Assembly (NCBI GenBank): GCA_049578545.1
Contig: JBAUMF010000081.1
Coordinates: 1 to 32,743 of the forward strand
Source: DASQBT01 sp049578545
GTDB taxonomy: Bacteria; Pseudomonadota; Gammaproteobacteria; Burkholderiales; Thiobacillaceae
DNA length: 32,743 bases
Direction of reading: 5' to 3'
Shown here in pieces: positions 25,255 through 32,448 of the stretch; position 1 is the first letter of the stretch; each line of letters opens with the position of its first letter. The position numbers and the translations under genes were made by a program. A model generated the notes under the pieces. The model ran no database searches. It was not told where the DNA came from and worked only from the letters and a program-made list of their open reading frames with translations.

Positions 25255-25596
25255 ATGGTAATACGATGGCAGGATTGGATGGATGTTCTGTTGGGCTGTT
25301 GGCTCGTTGCTTCACCATGGGAAATGGGCTATTCACTAAATGTGGCCGCCACGGCAAATGCGTGCGGACTTGGCGCAGTACTTATCGTGTTTAACCTCAT
25401 TTCCGCCTGCAGGCTGCTGGATGAAGGGCAGGAAATCTTCAATATCCTATTGGGGATTTGGCTACTTCTTTCCCCCTATTCGCTCAGTTTCGCAATTGAG
25501 AAAGGCCCAACTATCAACGCCATTGGGGTGGGTGCAATGATTGTCTCCCTCGCTGTCTGGAAGATTTACGATTCTACAAAGGCGGGGAAGGGGTGA
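25255..25596 (+). CDS. SPW-repeat inner-membrane protein
   Basis: The 113-residue hydrophobic protein contains two SPW repeats, membrane hairpins of unknown function. The first reads WQDWMDVLLGCWLVASPWEMG, followed by a Gly-rich helix with NACGLGAVL. The second is NILLGIWLLLSPYSLSF followed by NAIGVGAMIVSLAVW, where the usual SPW is SPY. Four membrane helices result. I prefer ATG 25255, with AAAGGG eight bases upstream, over a TTG at 25249. It begins 38 bases after the efflux permease and may be co-transcribed, but no functional link is known. Confidence 0.82.
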   Translation: MVIRWQDWMDVLLGCWLVASPWEMGYSLNVAATANACGLGAVLIVFNLISACRLLDEGQEIFNILLGIWLLLSPYSLSFAIEKGPTINAIGVGAMIVSLAVWKIYDSTKAGKG

Positions 25597-25860
25597 TCCG
25601 GCGAGCGCTGGAAAGAACATGCCACCTGCCAAATTTGCCGCTTTGCATTGGTTGCGTGTTGCCGACTCCATAAAACCGGAGCCCAGAATCCCCGGTAAGC
25701 ATCCGGAGTTGGGCCGCGGCCGAACCACTCGAAAGGCCGCTTTGAGCCCTACCCGGATCATGCCGCGGGAGTCAAGGTCAACGAGAGGATGCAGGGATGA
25801 ACGTCGCTGAGCGAAACCGGGCCGACGTCGAGGTCAGTGTCATCTCCTTTGCAGGACAGA
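25597..25860. other. Intergenic region after the SPW gene
   Basis: About 265 bases hold overlapping open frames without family matches or convincing ribosome sites. I see no clear terminator for the plus-strand operon. Confidence 0.35.
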
Positions 25861-25890
25861 TAAAAAAAGACGCCCCATTAATTGCGGGCT
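25861..25890 (-). terminator. Rho-independent-like terminator of the His-rich mini-gene
   Basis: Reading the minus strand, GCCC and GGGC form a short GC stem with a 10-base loop, followed by GTC and seven T residues. The stem is short, so strength is moderate. It begins a few bases after the TAA at 25893-25895. Confidence 0.5.
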
Positions 25891-25892
25891 TC

Positions 25893-26007
25893 TTATGCGT
25901 CGAAATACTCCGTGTGAGCGGGCGACTTTCCGTCCGGTGGCTTATCCATCATTTCGTGAGCGTGATAATGGAGATGATGATGGTCGTAATGATGATGTCC
26001 TGCTCAT
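25893..26007 (-). pseudogene. Histidine-rich mini-gene with a one-base frame break
   Basis: On the minus strand an ATG (26007) follows the strong ribosome site GGAAAGGAG, nine bases upstream. In the ATG frame only a 21-residue Ser/Arg peptide is made. One frame over, starting at 25997, 34 codons read HHHYDHHHLHYHAHEMMDKP and continue to a TAA at 25895, closely followed by a terminator-like hairpin. Removing one base near codon 3 would fuse the start MSG to this His-rich frame. Nine of the first 14 residues are His, suggesting Ni, Zn, Cu or Co binding. I infer a small metal-binding protein gene broken by one indel or a sequencing error. A chance His run from CAT repeats is the main alternative. 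Confidence 0.45.
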
Positions 26008-26165
26008 GCTGCTTCGCTCCTTTCCAAGTTGCCTCAGTTTAAAGCAGGACCTTCACTTCACCCTGTACAGCTTTTCCAGACCACAGCTATGCACTTGGCT
26101 ACGCGCCTTTCATCTAGCGAAGGCTAAGATGTGCACCTCACTCTAGCCTGGTTCTTCCCTCATGA

Positions 26166-26975
26166 ATGCAGATGGCGATGATCGAGATAGACGCATCGTT
26201 CGGTGAAGGCGGGGGCCAGATTCTGCGCAGCGCTCTTACCCTCAGCGGTGGCACCCATGTGCCCTGGAGTCCATGCTATCACTACCTGGAATGCCAATGG
26301 CTGCCGTATTTGGCGCAGGCCGGCTACGGTATGGATTGCAGTCTCGAACGCGCCGGCTTCTATCAGCGGGGTGGTGGCGTGCTGCACGTGAACATTGCCC
26401 GGAGCGGACCGTTCTCGGCCCTGCGCATCACCGAGCGTGGCCGGCTCCTGCGCATTCGCGGCCTTTCCGGCGTTGGCCGACTCGACTTATCGATTGCCGA
26501 GCGACAGCGCAGGCGCGCGCTCGAAAGCCTGCGCCCGCTGGACCTGCCAATGGATATTGACCTTGCGGAACTGCCTGCGGCTTCGCCGGGGACGTTCATC
26601 CTGCTGCAGGCCGAATTCGAGCGCGGTCACTGCTGTGCATTCGCGCTGGGCGCACCGCGCAAGCCGGCGGAGACGGTGGCGGATGAGGCGGTCGACGAGC
26701 TGCGCACCGACATCACCTCGGGCGGGGCGATCGATGACTGGCTTGCTGACCAGCTGCTGCTGCCGCTGTCTTTTGTTCCCGAGCAGTCGGAGCTTTCCAT
26801 CTGCCGGATCAGCCGGCACCTGATCACCAACGCCGAACTGCTCAGCTACTGTCTGCCGATCTCAGTGCAGATCGACGGCGAGGCCGGCCAGCCAGGGATC
26901 ATGCGCTTACATGGCGTGGCTGCTCCGACCTGCGCATCGAACCCCCAGGCATGGGCCAAGGATGGCGGCGCATAG
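26166..26975 (+). CDS. rtcA: RNA 3'-terminal phosphate cyclase-like protein with internal deletion
   Basis: RtcA uses ATP to turn RNA 3'-phosphates into 2',3'-cyclic ends for repair by RtcB. This copy has 269 residues where the family usually has about 340. The N-terminal FGEGGGQILRSALTLS runs directly into GGTHVPWSPCYHYLE, which in intact enzymes lies roughly 80-95 residues later. The lost part includes the conserved R-x-x-PGL...QHL region and the following domain core, so normal nucleotide and RNA binding is doubtful. The C-terminal half is well kept: RAGFYQRGGG, the DWLADQLLLPLSF motif, and RHLITNAELL, which contains the His corresponding to the adenylated His309 of E. coli. The deletion is in frame and the rest is open, so the protein may still be made. 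No rtcB or rtcR is present. Start choice among three close ATGs is uncertain. Confidence 0.85.
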   Translation: MQMAMIEIDASFGEGGGQILRSALTLSGGTHVPWSPCYHYLECQWLPYLAQAGYGMDCSLERAGFYQRGGGVLHVNIARSGPFSALRITERGRLLRIRGLSGVGRLDLSIAERQRRRALESLRPLDLPMDIDLAELPAASPGTFILLQAEFERGHCCAFALGAPRKPAETVADEAVDELRTDITSGGAIDDWLADQLLLPLSFVPEQSELSICRISRHLITNAELLSYCLPISVQIDGEAGQPGIMRLHGVAAPTCASNPQAWAKDGGA

Positions 26976-27168
26976 TGGAACGAGACGAACGGTTCCCCGA
27001 GGTTTTGCCGGCTGCTCCAAGTTGTGAAGCGATTGCGCTATGCTCGCCATCAGGTCGCCGGCTCGAAAGATCCGGTTTTGTGAAATCTTCTGCAACAGAA
27101 GGGCTTTCCTTTGCACAACGAGTCGAGCATCTTCTACTGCGAATAAGCCCGCATTCCGTTCCAACACA

Positions 27169-28041
27169 ATGAGCAAACATAACATCAGGCGGCTGCGCAT
27201 TGCCATCATTGGCTTCGGCAGGCTGGGAAGAGCCTGCGCGGCGGGCATTCATGAATGGGCGGATCTGGAACTCGCAGGCATCGTGCGACGGGAGGAATCT
27301 GCCCGCGAGCCCCTGCCGGAACCTTTTCGCGATGTCCGCTGCGTGTCGCATGTTAGCGAGCTGGAACGCATTGACGCCGCACTCGTTTGCGTGCCAACAG
27401 ATTGTGCTTCGGGGGTGGCGGGGCTGCTGCTGCAGAGCGGGGTTCCACTGGTCGAATGCGCCAGTCTGGAGGGCGATCGATTCAGGGCACATCGCGACGA
27501 GATTGACAGGCTGGCGACGCATCATCGCGTCCCCGCCGTCGTGGGGGCAGGCTGGGTCCCAGGGGTTGCGCGCCAGGTTCAGCGCCTGTTCGAGATCCTA
27601 ATTCCAAAGGGGCAGACGACGGTGATCAACCGGCCGGGTGTCAGTCTGCATCACAGCGCTGCCGCGGAAGGCATGAACGGGGTCAAAGGCGCGCTATGCA
27701 GCGAGTTGCGCACGGCGGAAGGCAAACTTCAGCGCTACCTCTACCTCGAACTGAATCCGGGCGCCGAGCTTGAACAGGTGAAACGTGCGGTTGAAAGCGA
27801 TCCGCTGTTCCTGGGCGAGGAGACGTATGTTTTCGAACTGGAGAGCATCGCCGCCCTGGAAGAGGAAGGTCATGGCATCCTGATTGAACGCAGAGGAATG
27901 GCGGGCGCCGGGCTGCATGATACCGTGCTGCTCGAGGCCCGATTCAGCACCGCGAGCTTTGCTGCGCACATCATGCTCGATGCGGCGCGCCTGCTGCCGC
28001 AGTGCCGACCGGGCGCGCATGTGTATTCACTGCGTGCTTAA
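27169..28041 (+). CDS. Diaminopimelate-dehydrogenase-like NAD(P) oxidoreductase
   Basis: The 290-residue protein has an N-terminal Rossmann domain (RIAIIGFGRLGRACAAGI, about residues 10-27). Its C-terminal domain follows meso-diaminopimelate D-dehydrogenase (Ddh): GAGWVPGVARQ, LIPKGQTTVINRPGVS, and a closing FAAHIMLDAARLLP. Ddh reductively aminates tetrahydrodipicolinate in lysine and peptidoglycan synthesis. Two motifs differ from true Ddh as I recall it: GWDPG is GWVPG, and GHSDA is HHSAA. The lost acidic residues normally help hold the amino-acid ends, so another substrate is likely. It is also shorter than the usual 320 or so residues. ATG 27169 is chosen from the Rossmann alignment, without a clear ribosome site. 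It starts 193 bases after the rtcA-like gene. Confidence 0.75.
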   Translation: MSKHNIRRLRIAIIGFGRLGRACAAGIHEWADLELAGIVRREESAREPLPEPFRDVRCVSHVSELERIDAALVCVPTDCASGVAGLLLQSGVPLVECASLEGDRFRAHRDEIDRLATHHRVPAVVGAGWVPGVARQVQRLFEILIPKGQTTVINRPGVSLHHSAAAEGMNGVKGALCSELRTAEGKLQRYLYLELNPGAELEQVKRAVESDPLFLGEETYVFELESIAALEEEGHGILIERRGMAGAGLHDTVLLEARFSTASFAAHIMLDAARLLPQCRPGAHVYSLRA

Positions 28042-28374
28042 GGTTGCGTCGGCTGGCAACGGTCTGGTCTTTGCCGAACTTTATTGCACCTTGGCCAACC
28101 AGACGTGCGGCGAGGCCACCGCGGATTGCGTCACGCACGTTGCCGACGATGGCAGGACTGCTTAACAGCACTTGGAAACAGTCTGGCTGGGCAGCACGGG
28201 CTTCTTTAAGCTCATCACGGCTCGGCGACCCAATCTGGACCGTCATGCCGGCAGCAGTTGCTGGTGCTGGTCTCAGGAATTACATTACACAGTGTGAATC
28301 AGCTGGACTGAAGCGAACGCGCAGGGCGACTGCTCGGCGCTTAGATCGATTGCCTAAACGTTTGGGGAGAGGTC
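28042..28374. other. Intergenic region upstream of the GroEL-like gene
   Basis: This 333-base gap contains no groES and no supported gene. A minus-strand frame across 27971-28246 lacks a ribosome site and a recognised family. I searched by eye for a heat-shock (sigma-32) promoter and a CIRCE-type inverted repeat and found neither. Confidence 0.45.
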
Positions 28375-29976
28375 ATGCCGCCAAAACACCTTGAATTCCG
28401 CAACGCTGCGCTGGCGAAGATCTGCGCCGGGGTGGATGTCCTCGCCAATGCAGTCAAAGTCACGCTGGGGCCGAAGGGCCGTTTCGTGGTGCTGGAGCGG
28501 CCCTTTGCCTCACCGATCATTGCCAATTCCGGTGTCACGGTCGCCAAAGAGATCGAGCTTGCGGACCGGCTCGAGAACATGGGCGCGAGTATGGTGCGGG
28601 AAGTTGCCAAGAAGACCTCGGAGAAGGCAGGGGATGGCACGACCACGGCGACCGTGCTGGCCCAGGCGATCGTCAAGGAAGGGCTCAAGTTCCTTGCTGC
28701 CGGGATGAACCCGATTGAGATCAAGCGCGGCATCGACGCGGCGGTGGCGGCCACGGTCGCAGAATTGAAACGATAGTCCCATCCCTGTGCGAGCAACGAG
28801 GAAATTGCCCAAGTCGCTACCGGTGCTGCCAATGGGGACCAGGCGATTGGCGCAATCATCACGCAAGCCATGGAGAAAGTTGGCAGGCAGGGAGTGATCC
28901 TGGTGGAGGAGGGATCCGGCCTGGAGAACGAGCTGGAAGTGGTGGAGGGACTGCAGATCGATCGTGGCTACCTCTCCCCCTATTTCATCACGCAGGCGGA
29001 AAAACAGGTGGCGTTGCTGGATAACCCCTACATCCTGCTGCGCGACGGCAAGATTTCCAGTGTCAGCGACCTGCTTCCGGTGTTGGAACAGGTGATGCAG
29101 GCCGGCCGGCCGTTGCTCATTGTTGCCGAAGATGTGGAAGGGGAGGCTCTGGCCACCCTGGTGGTCAACCAGTTGCGCGGGGTGCTCAAGGTTTGCGCGG
29201 TAAAAGCGCCCGCCTTCGGCGATCAGCGCAAGGCGCTGCTCGAGGACATGGCCATCCTCACAGGCGCTAGCGTGATTTCGGACGAGGTGGGCTTGACTCT
29301 GGACAAGACGAAACTCGCGCAGCTGGGCACGGCGAAACGGGTCGAGGTGGGCAGGGAATACTGCACCCTCATCGGTGGTGGTGGCAACGCACAAAGCATC
29401 GAGCAACGCGTGCGGCTGATTCGCCGTCAGATCGAGGAAGCCGACAATGCTCATGACCGGGAGCAACTCCGGCAGCGCGCGGCCAAGCTGGGTGGTGGCG
29501 TGGCGGTGATCAAGGTGGGTGCAGCCAGCGAAGTCGAAATGAAGGAGAAAAAGGGACGCGTGGAAGACGCGGTGCACGCCACCCGCGCTGCGGTGGACGA
29601 AGGCATCGGGCCGGGCGGAGGGGTGGCGCTGCTGCGGGCCCGTGCTGCGCTGAAAGAACTCAAGGCTGTCAATCTCGACCAGGAGGCAGGTCTCAAGATT
29701 ATCTACCGCGCTCTGGAGGAGCCACTGCGCCAGATTGTGATCAACGGCGGGGAGGAAGCATCGGTGATTCTTGAGAAAGTGGCACATGGCAAGGGCAGTT
29801 TCGGCTACAACTGCGCGACCGGTGAATATGGGGACCTGATGCAGATGGGGGTGCTGGACCCCACCAAAGTCACGCACCATGCCCTGGTAAATGCCGCTTC
29901 CATTGCCGGCCTGATTCTGACCACGGATTGCATCATTGCGGAAGCGCCGGACAACATGCCAGAAGCGGGCGAGTGA
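28375..29976 (+). pseudogene. groEL: Divergent GroEL chaperonin with in-frame TAG at codon 134
   Basis: The frame encodes a 533-codon GroEL (Hsp60), the ATP-driven folding chamber, interrupted by one TAG at 28774-28776. Both sides are in the same frame and remain well conserved: VKVTLGPKGRFVVLE and AGDGTTTATVLAQAI (D87) before it, then RGYLSPYFIT, VKAPAFGDQRKALLEDMA, VEDAVHATRAAVDEG (D398) and GPGGGVALLRA after it. The stop sits where relatives usually read Leu in LKKLSKP, so TTG to TAG is likely. Position 52, a catalytic Asp in GroEL (KDG), is Ser (NSG). The Gly-Met tail is absent and the protein ends EAPDNMPEAGE. No groES accompanies it. The start follows GAGAGG. Residual translation could restart at the ATG of codon 166, but that would lack much of the equatorial domain. 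Confidence 0.9.
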
Positions 29977-30058
29977 GGCGCCCTACCCGATGTCTGGTCG
30001 CCGCAACCTTTTTCGTTGCCGTCTACGCTTACTGTGCGGGGCGGTAGGTCGAGCGCCG

Positions 30059-30089
30059 GTGTTACACTGAAGAATTAGCGTGTTACATA
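30059..30089 (+). promoter_or_regulatory. Direct repeats GTGTTACA and promoter candidate
   Basis: GTGTTACA occurs at 30059-30066 and 30080-30087, exactly 21 bases apart (two helical turns), just before the BCAM0308-family gene. TTACAC (30062-30067) and TACATA (30084-30089), 16 bases apart, could serve as -35 and -10 boxes. Confidence 0.45.
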
Positions 30090-30105
30090 AAAGTAGGCCC
30101 TGAAT

Positions 30106-30606
30106 ATGCCGAGACGTCACCCAAAACCCGGCGTGCAGCCGGTCTACAGAACCAAACCCCTGCTTGCCCATGTCGATGACAGCTACAAGTCGCGCGGAAA
30201 GTTCCCTGAGCCCACGCTGTGCCCGCAATGTGGCGCAGTCTTTGAGAAGGGCAGGTGGCAGTGGCTGCGCAAGCCGGCATCAGCGCACAGCGAGATGTGC
30301 CCGGCCTGCCATCGCATTCATGATCAATACCCCGCGGGCTATGTCAAACTCGAGGGCGAATTCCTTGCGCAGAATCGCGGGGAAATTCTGAACCTGGTGC
30401 ACAACATCGAGCAGCGGGAGAAAGCGGAACACCCGCTCCAGCGCATCATGAGCATAGTCGATGAGAATGAAGGTATTCTCGTGACCACGACCGACATCCA
30501 TCTTGCGCGCGGCATTGGCGAAGCGGTCAGCCATGCTTACCAAGGCCAGCTCGAGCTTCAATACAACACGGAAGAAAATTTGCTGCGCGTTCATTGGAAG
30601 CGATGA
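30106..30606 (+). CDS. BCAM0308-family zinc-ribbon protein
   Basis: This 166-residue cytoplasmic protein resembles the BCAM0308 family, named after a gene in the low-oxygen-activated locus of Burkholderia cenocepacia; its function is not established. Two CxxC knuckles (C39-P-Q-C42 and C65-P-A-C68) separated by 22 residues form a likely zinc ribbon, with an aromatic/basic GRWQWLRKP loop between. The rest is an alpha/beta domain with ILNLVHNIEQREKAEHPLQRI and GILVTTTDIHLARGIGEAV, and it ends LRVHWKR. The zinc ribbon plus basic residues suggest RNA or ribosome contact, which is inference. ATG 30106 follows AGTAGG. A short frame overlaps its stop (ATGA). It stands 130 bases after the groEL frame, under its own probable promoter. 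Confidence 0.8.
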   Translation: MPRRHPKPGVQPVYRTKPLLAHVDDSYKSRGKFPEPTLCPQCGAVFEKGRWQWLRKPASAHSEMCPACHRIHDQYPAGYVKLEGEFLAQNRGEILNLVHNIEQREKAEHPLQRIMSIVDENEGILVTTTDIHLARGIGEAVSHAYQGQLELQYNTEENLLRVHWKR

Positions 30607-30773
30607 CCCAGCAGATCACCGGCTATACCGTTGTCTATCGCTGCCAAGGTTGGGAGTTCAGCACGGTTCTGCCGTATGACCCCGGTCGGGAATTGCAACT
30701 ACCCGTTTCTATCTGCCGGCCCCCTACAGCCGGTCGATCGTCATTCACCCCCCGCCGCATCGGCTGCGTGTGA
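30603..30773 (+). CDS. Small ORF coupled to the BCAM0308-family gene
   Basis: A 56-codon frame starts in the ATGA overlap at the end of the preceding gene. It begins MTQQITGYTVVYRCQGWEFS and reaches TGA at 30771. I do not recognise it. After about codon 40 it becomes Pro/Arg-rich, while another frame of the same DNA continues as PYSRSIVIHPPPHRLRVTEW to a TAA at 30809. That pattern suggests a gene of about 68 codons with one frameshift, or chance. The overlap is the main support for translation. Confidence 0.35.
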   Translation: MTQQITGYTVVYRCQGWEFSTVLPYDPGRELQLPVSICRPPTAGRSSFTPRRIGCV

Positions 30774-30979
30774 CCGAGTGGACTTTCCCCGTTACAGTAG
30801 ACACGTTATAAGGTCGAATCTGAAATTGAGGGGGCAATGAAGATGAGGAAACACACTGCCAATGGTGGGCTAAGATGGTTACACAAGTCACCAAGGACTC
30901 GGTGGCCTGTTGATTCCAGCTTTGCCGGACTCAACTTTTCATGCTGGATTGGCCGGGCCCTCATTCAAGTGCCCAAATC

Positions 30980-31918
30980 ATGGAGATATTCGAAGTGAGA
31001 AAAAGCAGCTCTTTTGCAGCATTGATCTTCATCCTAATTCTTGGCCTTGGCGCAGGATTGGCGTTTGCCGTGTACAGCGTCACAGCTGGCATGGAAAGCA
31101 TTTGGATTGGAGCCATTGCCTTGGTTACTGCTCTCGTTGTTTCTTCCTCAATTAAGGTTGCGGACCAGTGGGAAAGGGCAGTGATCTTGCGGCTAGGCAA
31201 GTTCCACTCGCTCAGCGGACCAGGACTGTTTTTCATTATCCCGGTCATCGACGTAATACCTTACTGGATCGATATCCGCGTCATCACCACTACGTTCAAG
31301 GCAGAAAAGACGCTTACCAAGGATACGGTGCCGGTGGATGTGGATGCAGTGCTGTTCTGGAAAGTCGTGGACCCGAAGAAAGCCGCTCTGGACGTGGCCG
31401 ACTATCAAAGCGCCATAAGTTGGGCGTCCCAAACCGCTCTGCGAGATGTCATCGGCAAGACCATGCTTTCGGACATGCTCGAAGGCAGGGAGAAGATCAG
31501 TAACGAGCTGCAAAAGATCATCGATGAGCGCACCGAGCCATGGGGCATTAACGTTATTTCAGTGGAGATCAAGGACGTACTGATTCCGCCGGCCCTGGAG
31601 GATGCAATGTCGATGCAGGCCCAGGCGGAAAGAGAACGTCAGGCCCGGGTAATCCTGGGAGATTCGGAGCGACAGGTGGCCGAGAAGTTTGGCGAAGCGG
31701 CCAAGACCTATACCAACAATCCTATCGCGCTGCATTTGAGGGCGATGAACATGCTTTACGAAGGCTTGAAGGAAAACGCCACGATCGTGATTGTCCCGAG
31801 CACCGCCGTGGAAACCATGCAGCTAGGCGGCATTGCCGGGATAACAGCGCTCACTACGGGACTGGGCCAGGAGCGCGCAAACAAAGAGAAGGAAGGCGAG
31901 ATAAAGAAACAAGAATGA
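30980..31918 (+). CDS. Slipin (stomatin/SPFH-family) membrane protein
   Basis: The 312-residue protein belongs to the SPFH superfamily, slipin branch: bacterial stomatin homologues that oligomerise on the inner membrane and organise lipid domains or proteases. Two N-terminal helices (FAALIFILILGLGAGLAFAV and WIGAIALVTALVVSSSI) are followed by the SPFH domain: ERAVILRLGKFHSLSGPGLFFIIPVID, DVDAVLFWKVVDP and WGINVISVEIKDVLIPPALEDAMS. A charged coiled coil follows (QAQAERERQARVILGDSE), then the C-terminal hydrophobic LGGIAGITALTTGLG. Relatives often neighbour an NfeD gene, which is not seen here. I take ATG 30980; an in-frame ATG at 30941 would add 13 residues. Neither has a clear ribosome site. 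Confidence 0.9.
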   Translation: MEIFEVRKSSSFAALIFILILGLGAGLAFAVYSVTAGMESIWIGAIALVTALVVSSSIKVADQWERAVILRLGKFHSLSGPGLFFIIPVIDVIPYWIDIRVITTTFKAEKTLTKDTVPVDVDAVLFWKVVDPKKAALDVADYQSAISWASQTALRDVIGKTMLSDMLEGREKISNELQKIIDERTEPWGINVISVEIKDVLIPPALEDAMSMQAQAERERQARVILGDSERQVAEKFGEAAKTYTNNPIALHLRAMNMLYEGLKENATIVIVPSTAVETMQLGGIAGITALTTGLGQERANKEKEGEIKKQE

Positions 31919-31986
31919 CCGCAATAGCGGCCGGTCTGTCGGCCTGACCCGGCCATTCGCCGCTTGCGACAAACGGAGGTCCAGGA

Positions 31987-32040
31987 ATGACCGCTTCCAA
32001 CGATGTCAAAGTGGTGCCCTCGACAAGTCGTCGGTCCTGA
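31987..32040 (+). CDS. 17-codon ORF with strong ribosome site
   Basis: The frame MTASNDVKVVPSTSRRS is preceded by GGAGG seven bases upstream of its ATG and ends with TGA. It may be a leader peptide, a truncated gene start, or chance. No family is recognised. Confidence 0.25.
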   Translation: MTASNDVKVVPSTSRRS

Positions 32041-32064
32041 AAATACTTCAATACAAGTCAGCAC

Positions 32065-32082
32065 CTACGTAATCTTGCGTAG
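32065..32082. promoter_or_regulatory. Dyad CTACG-N8-CGTAG
   Basis: Perfect 5-bp arms flank TAATCTTG, about 155 bases upstream of the DUF2934 gene. The shape is compatible with a response-regulator (LuxR/NarL-type) site, but the arms are short. Confidence 0.3.
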
Positions 32083-32235
32083 TTAGATTTGGATTCACAT
32101 GCTAATGTAATCAAAGTTACGCACACTCAAATAATAATCAGGGACGAACGGCTTGGCTGCACATCGCGTTTCATAAGCAAAACCGGGCCGGTTTCAGATC
32201 AACCGCCAGAGTACAAAAACATTTTGGAGACAATA

Positions 32236-32448
32236 ATGAGCACAAGCAGAAAACATACCGAAATAGCGCTTCTGGAAGGCGCCCCTCCTTTAACTGACTT
32301 TGAAGCGACAGAGGCGCATCAGCAAATTGCCGTGCTGGCCTACCTTAAGGCAGAAACACGTGGATTCCTGCCCGGACACGAACTGGATGACTGGCTGGAA
32401 GCAGAACTGGAGATCAATGCTTCGACCCCCCACGCCGAGAAACACTAA
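32236..32448 (+). CDS. DUF2934 small protein
   Basis: The 70-residue protein carries the DUF2934 motif near residues 35-60: AHQQIAVLAYLKAETRGFLPGHELDDWLEAE. Such proteins are small, cytoplasmic and of unknown function. The ATG at 32236 follows GGAG seven bases upstream, so I reject a longer frame starting at 32089. Its TAA overlaps the next ATG by one base (TAATG), so it is translationally coupled to the PAS protein. Confidence 0.85.
   Translation: MSTSRKHTEIALLEGAPPLTDFEATEAHQQIAVLAYLKAETRGFLPGHELDDWLEAELEINASTPHAEKH

Larger units (their letters stand above)
31919..32235. other. Intergenic region after the slipin gene
   Basis: About 317 bases hold a 17-codon frame with a strong ribosome site and a short dyad, both listed separately. 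No other gene is supported. No clear slipin terminator is seen. Confidence 0.4.

Noticed and set aside
27971..28246. Minus-strand open frame of 91 codons before the GroEL-like gene
   Set aside because: It partly overlaps the real Ddh-like gene end and has neither a ribosome site nor a family match.
10403..28776. Genome-wide recoding of TAG as a sense codon
   Set aside because: At least three intact genes here (the nitroreductases ending at 11419 and 20318, and the permease ending at 25216) end in TAG at the expected family length, so general recoding is unlikely.
28510..29880. Long minus-strand open frame (456 codons)
   Set aside because: It is antisense to the GroEL-like gene, whose motifs are unmistakable on the plus strand.
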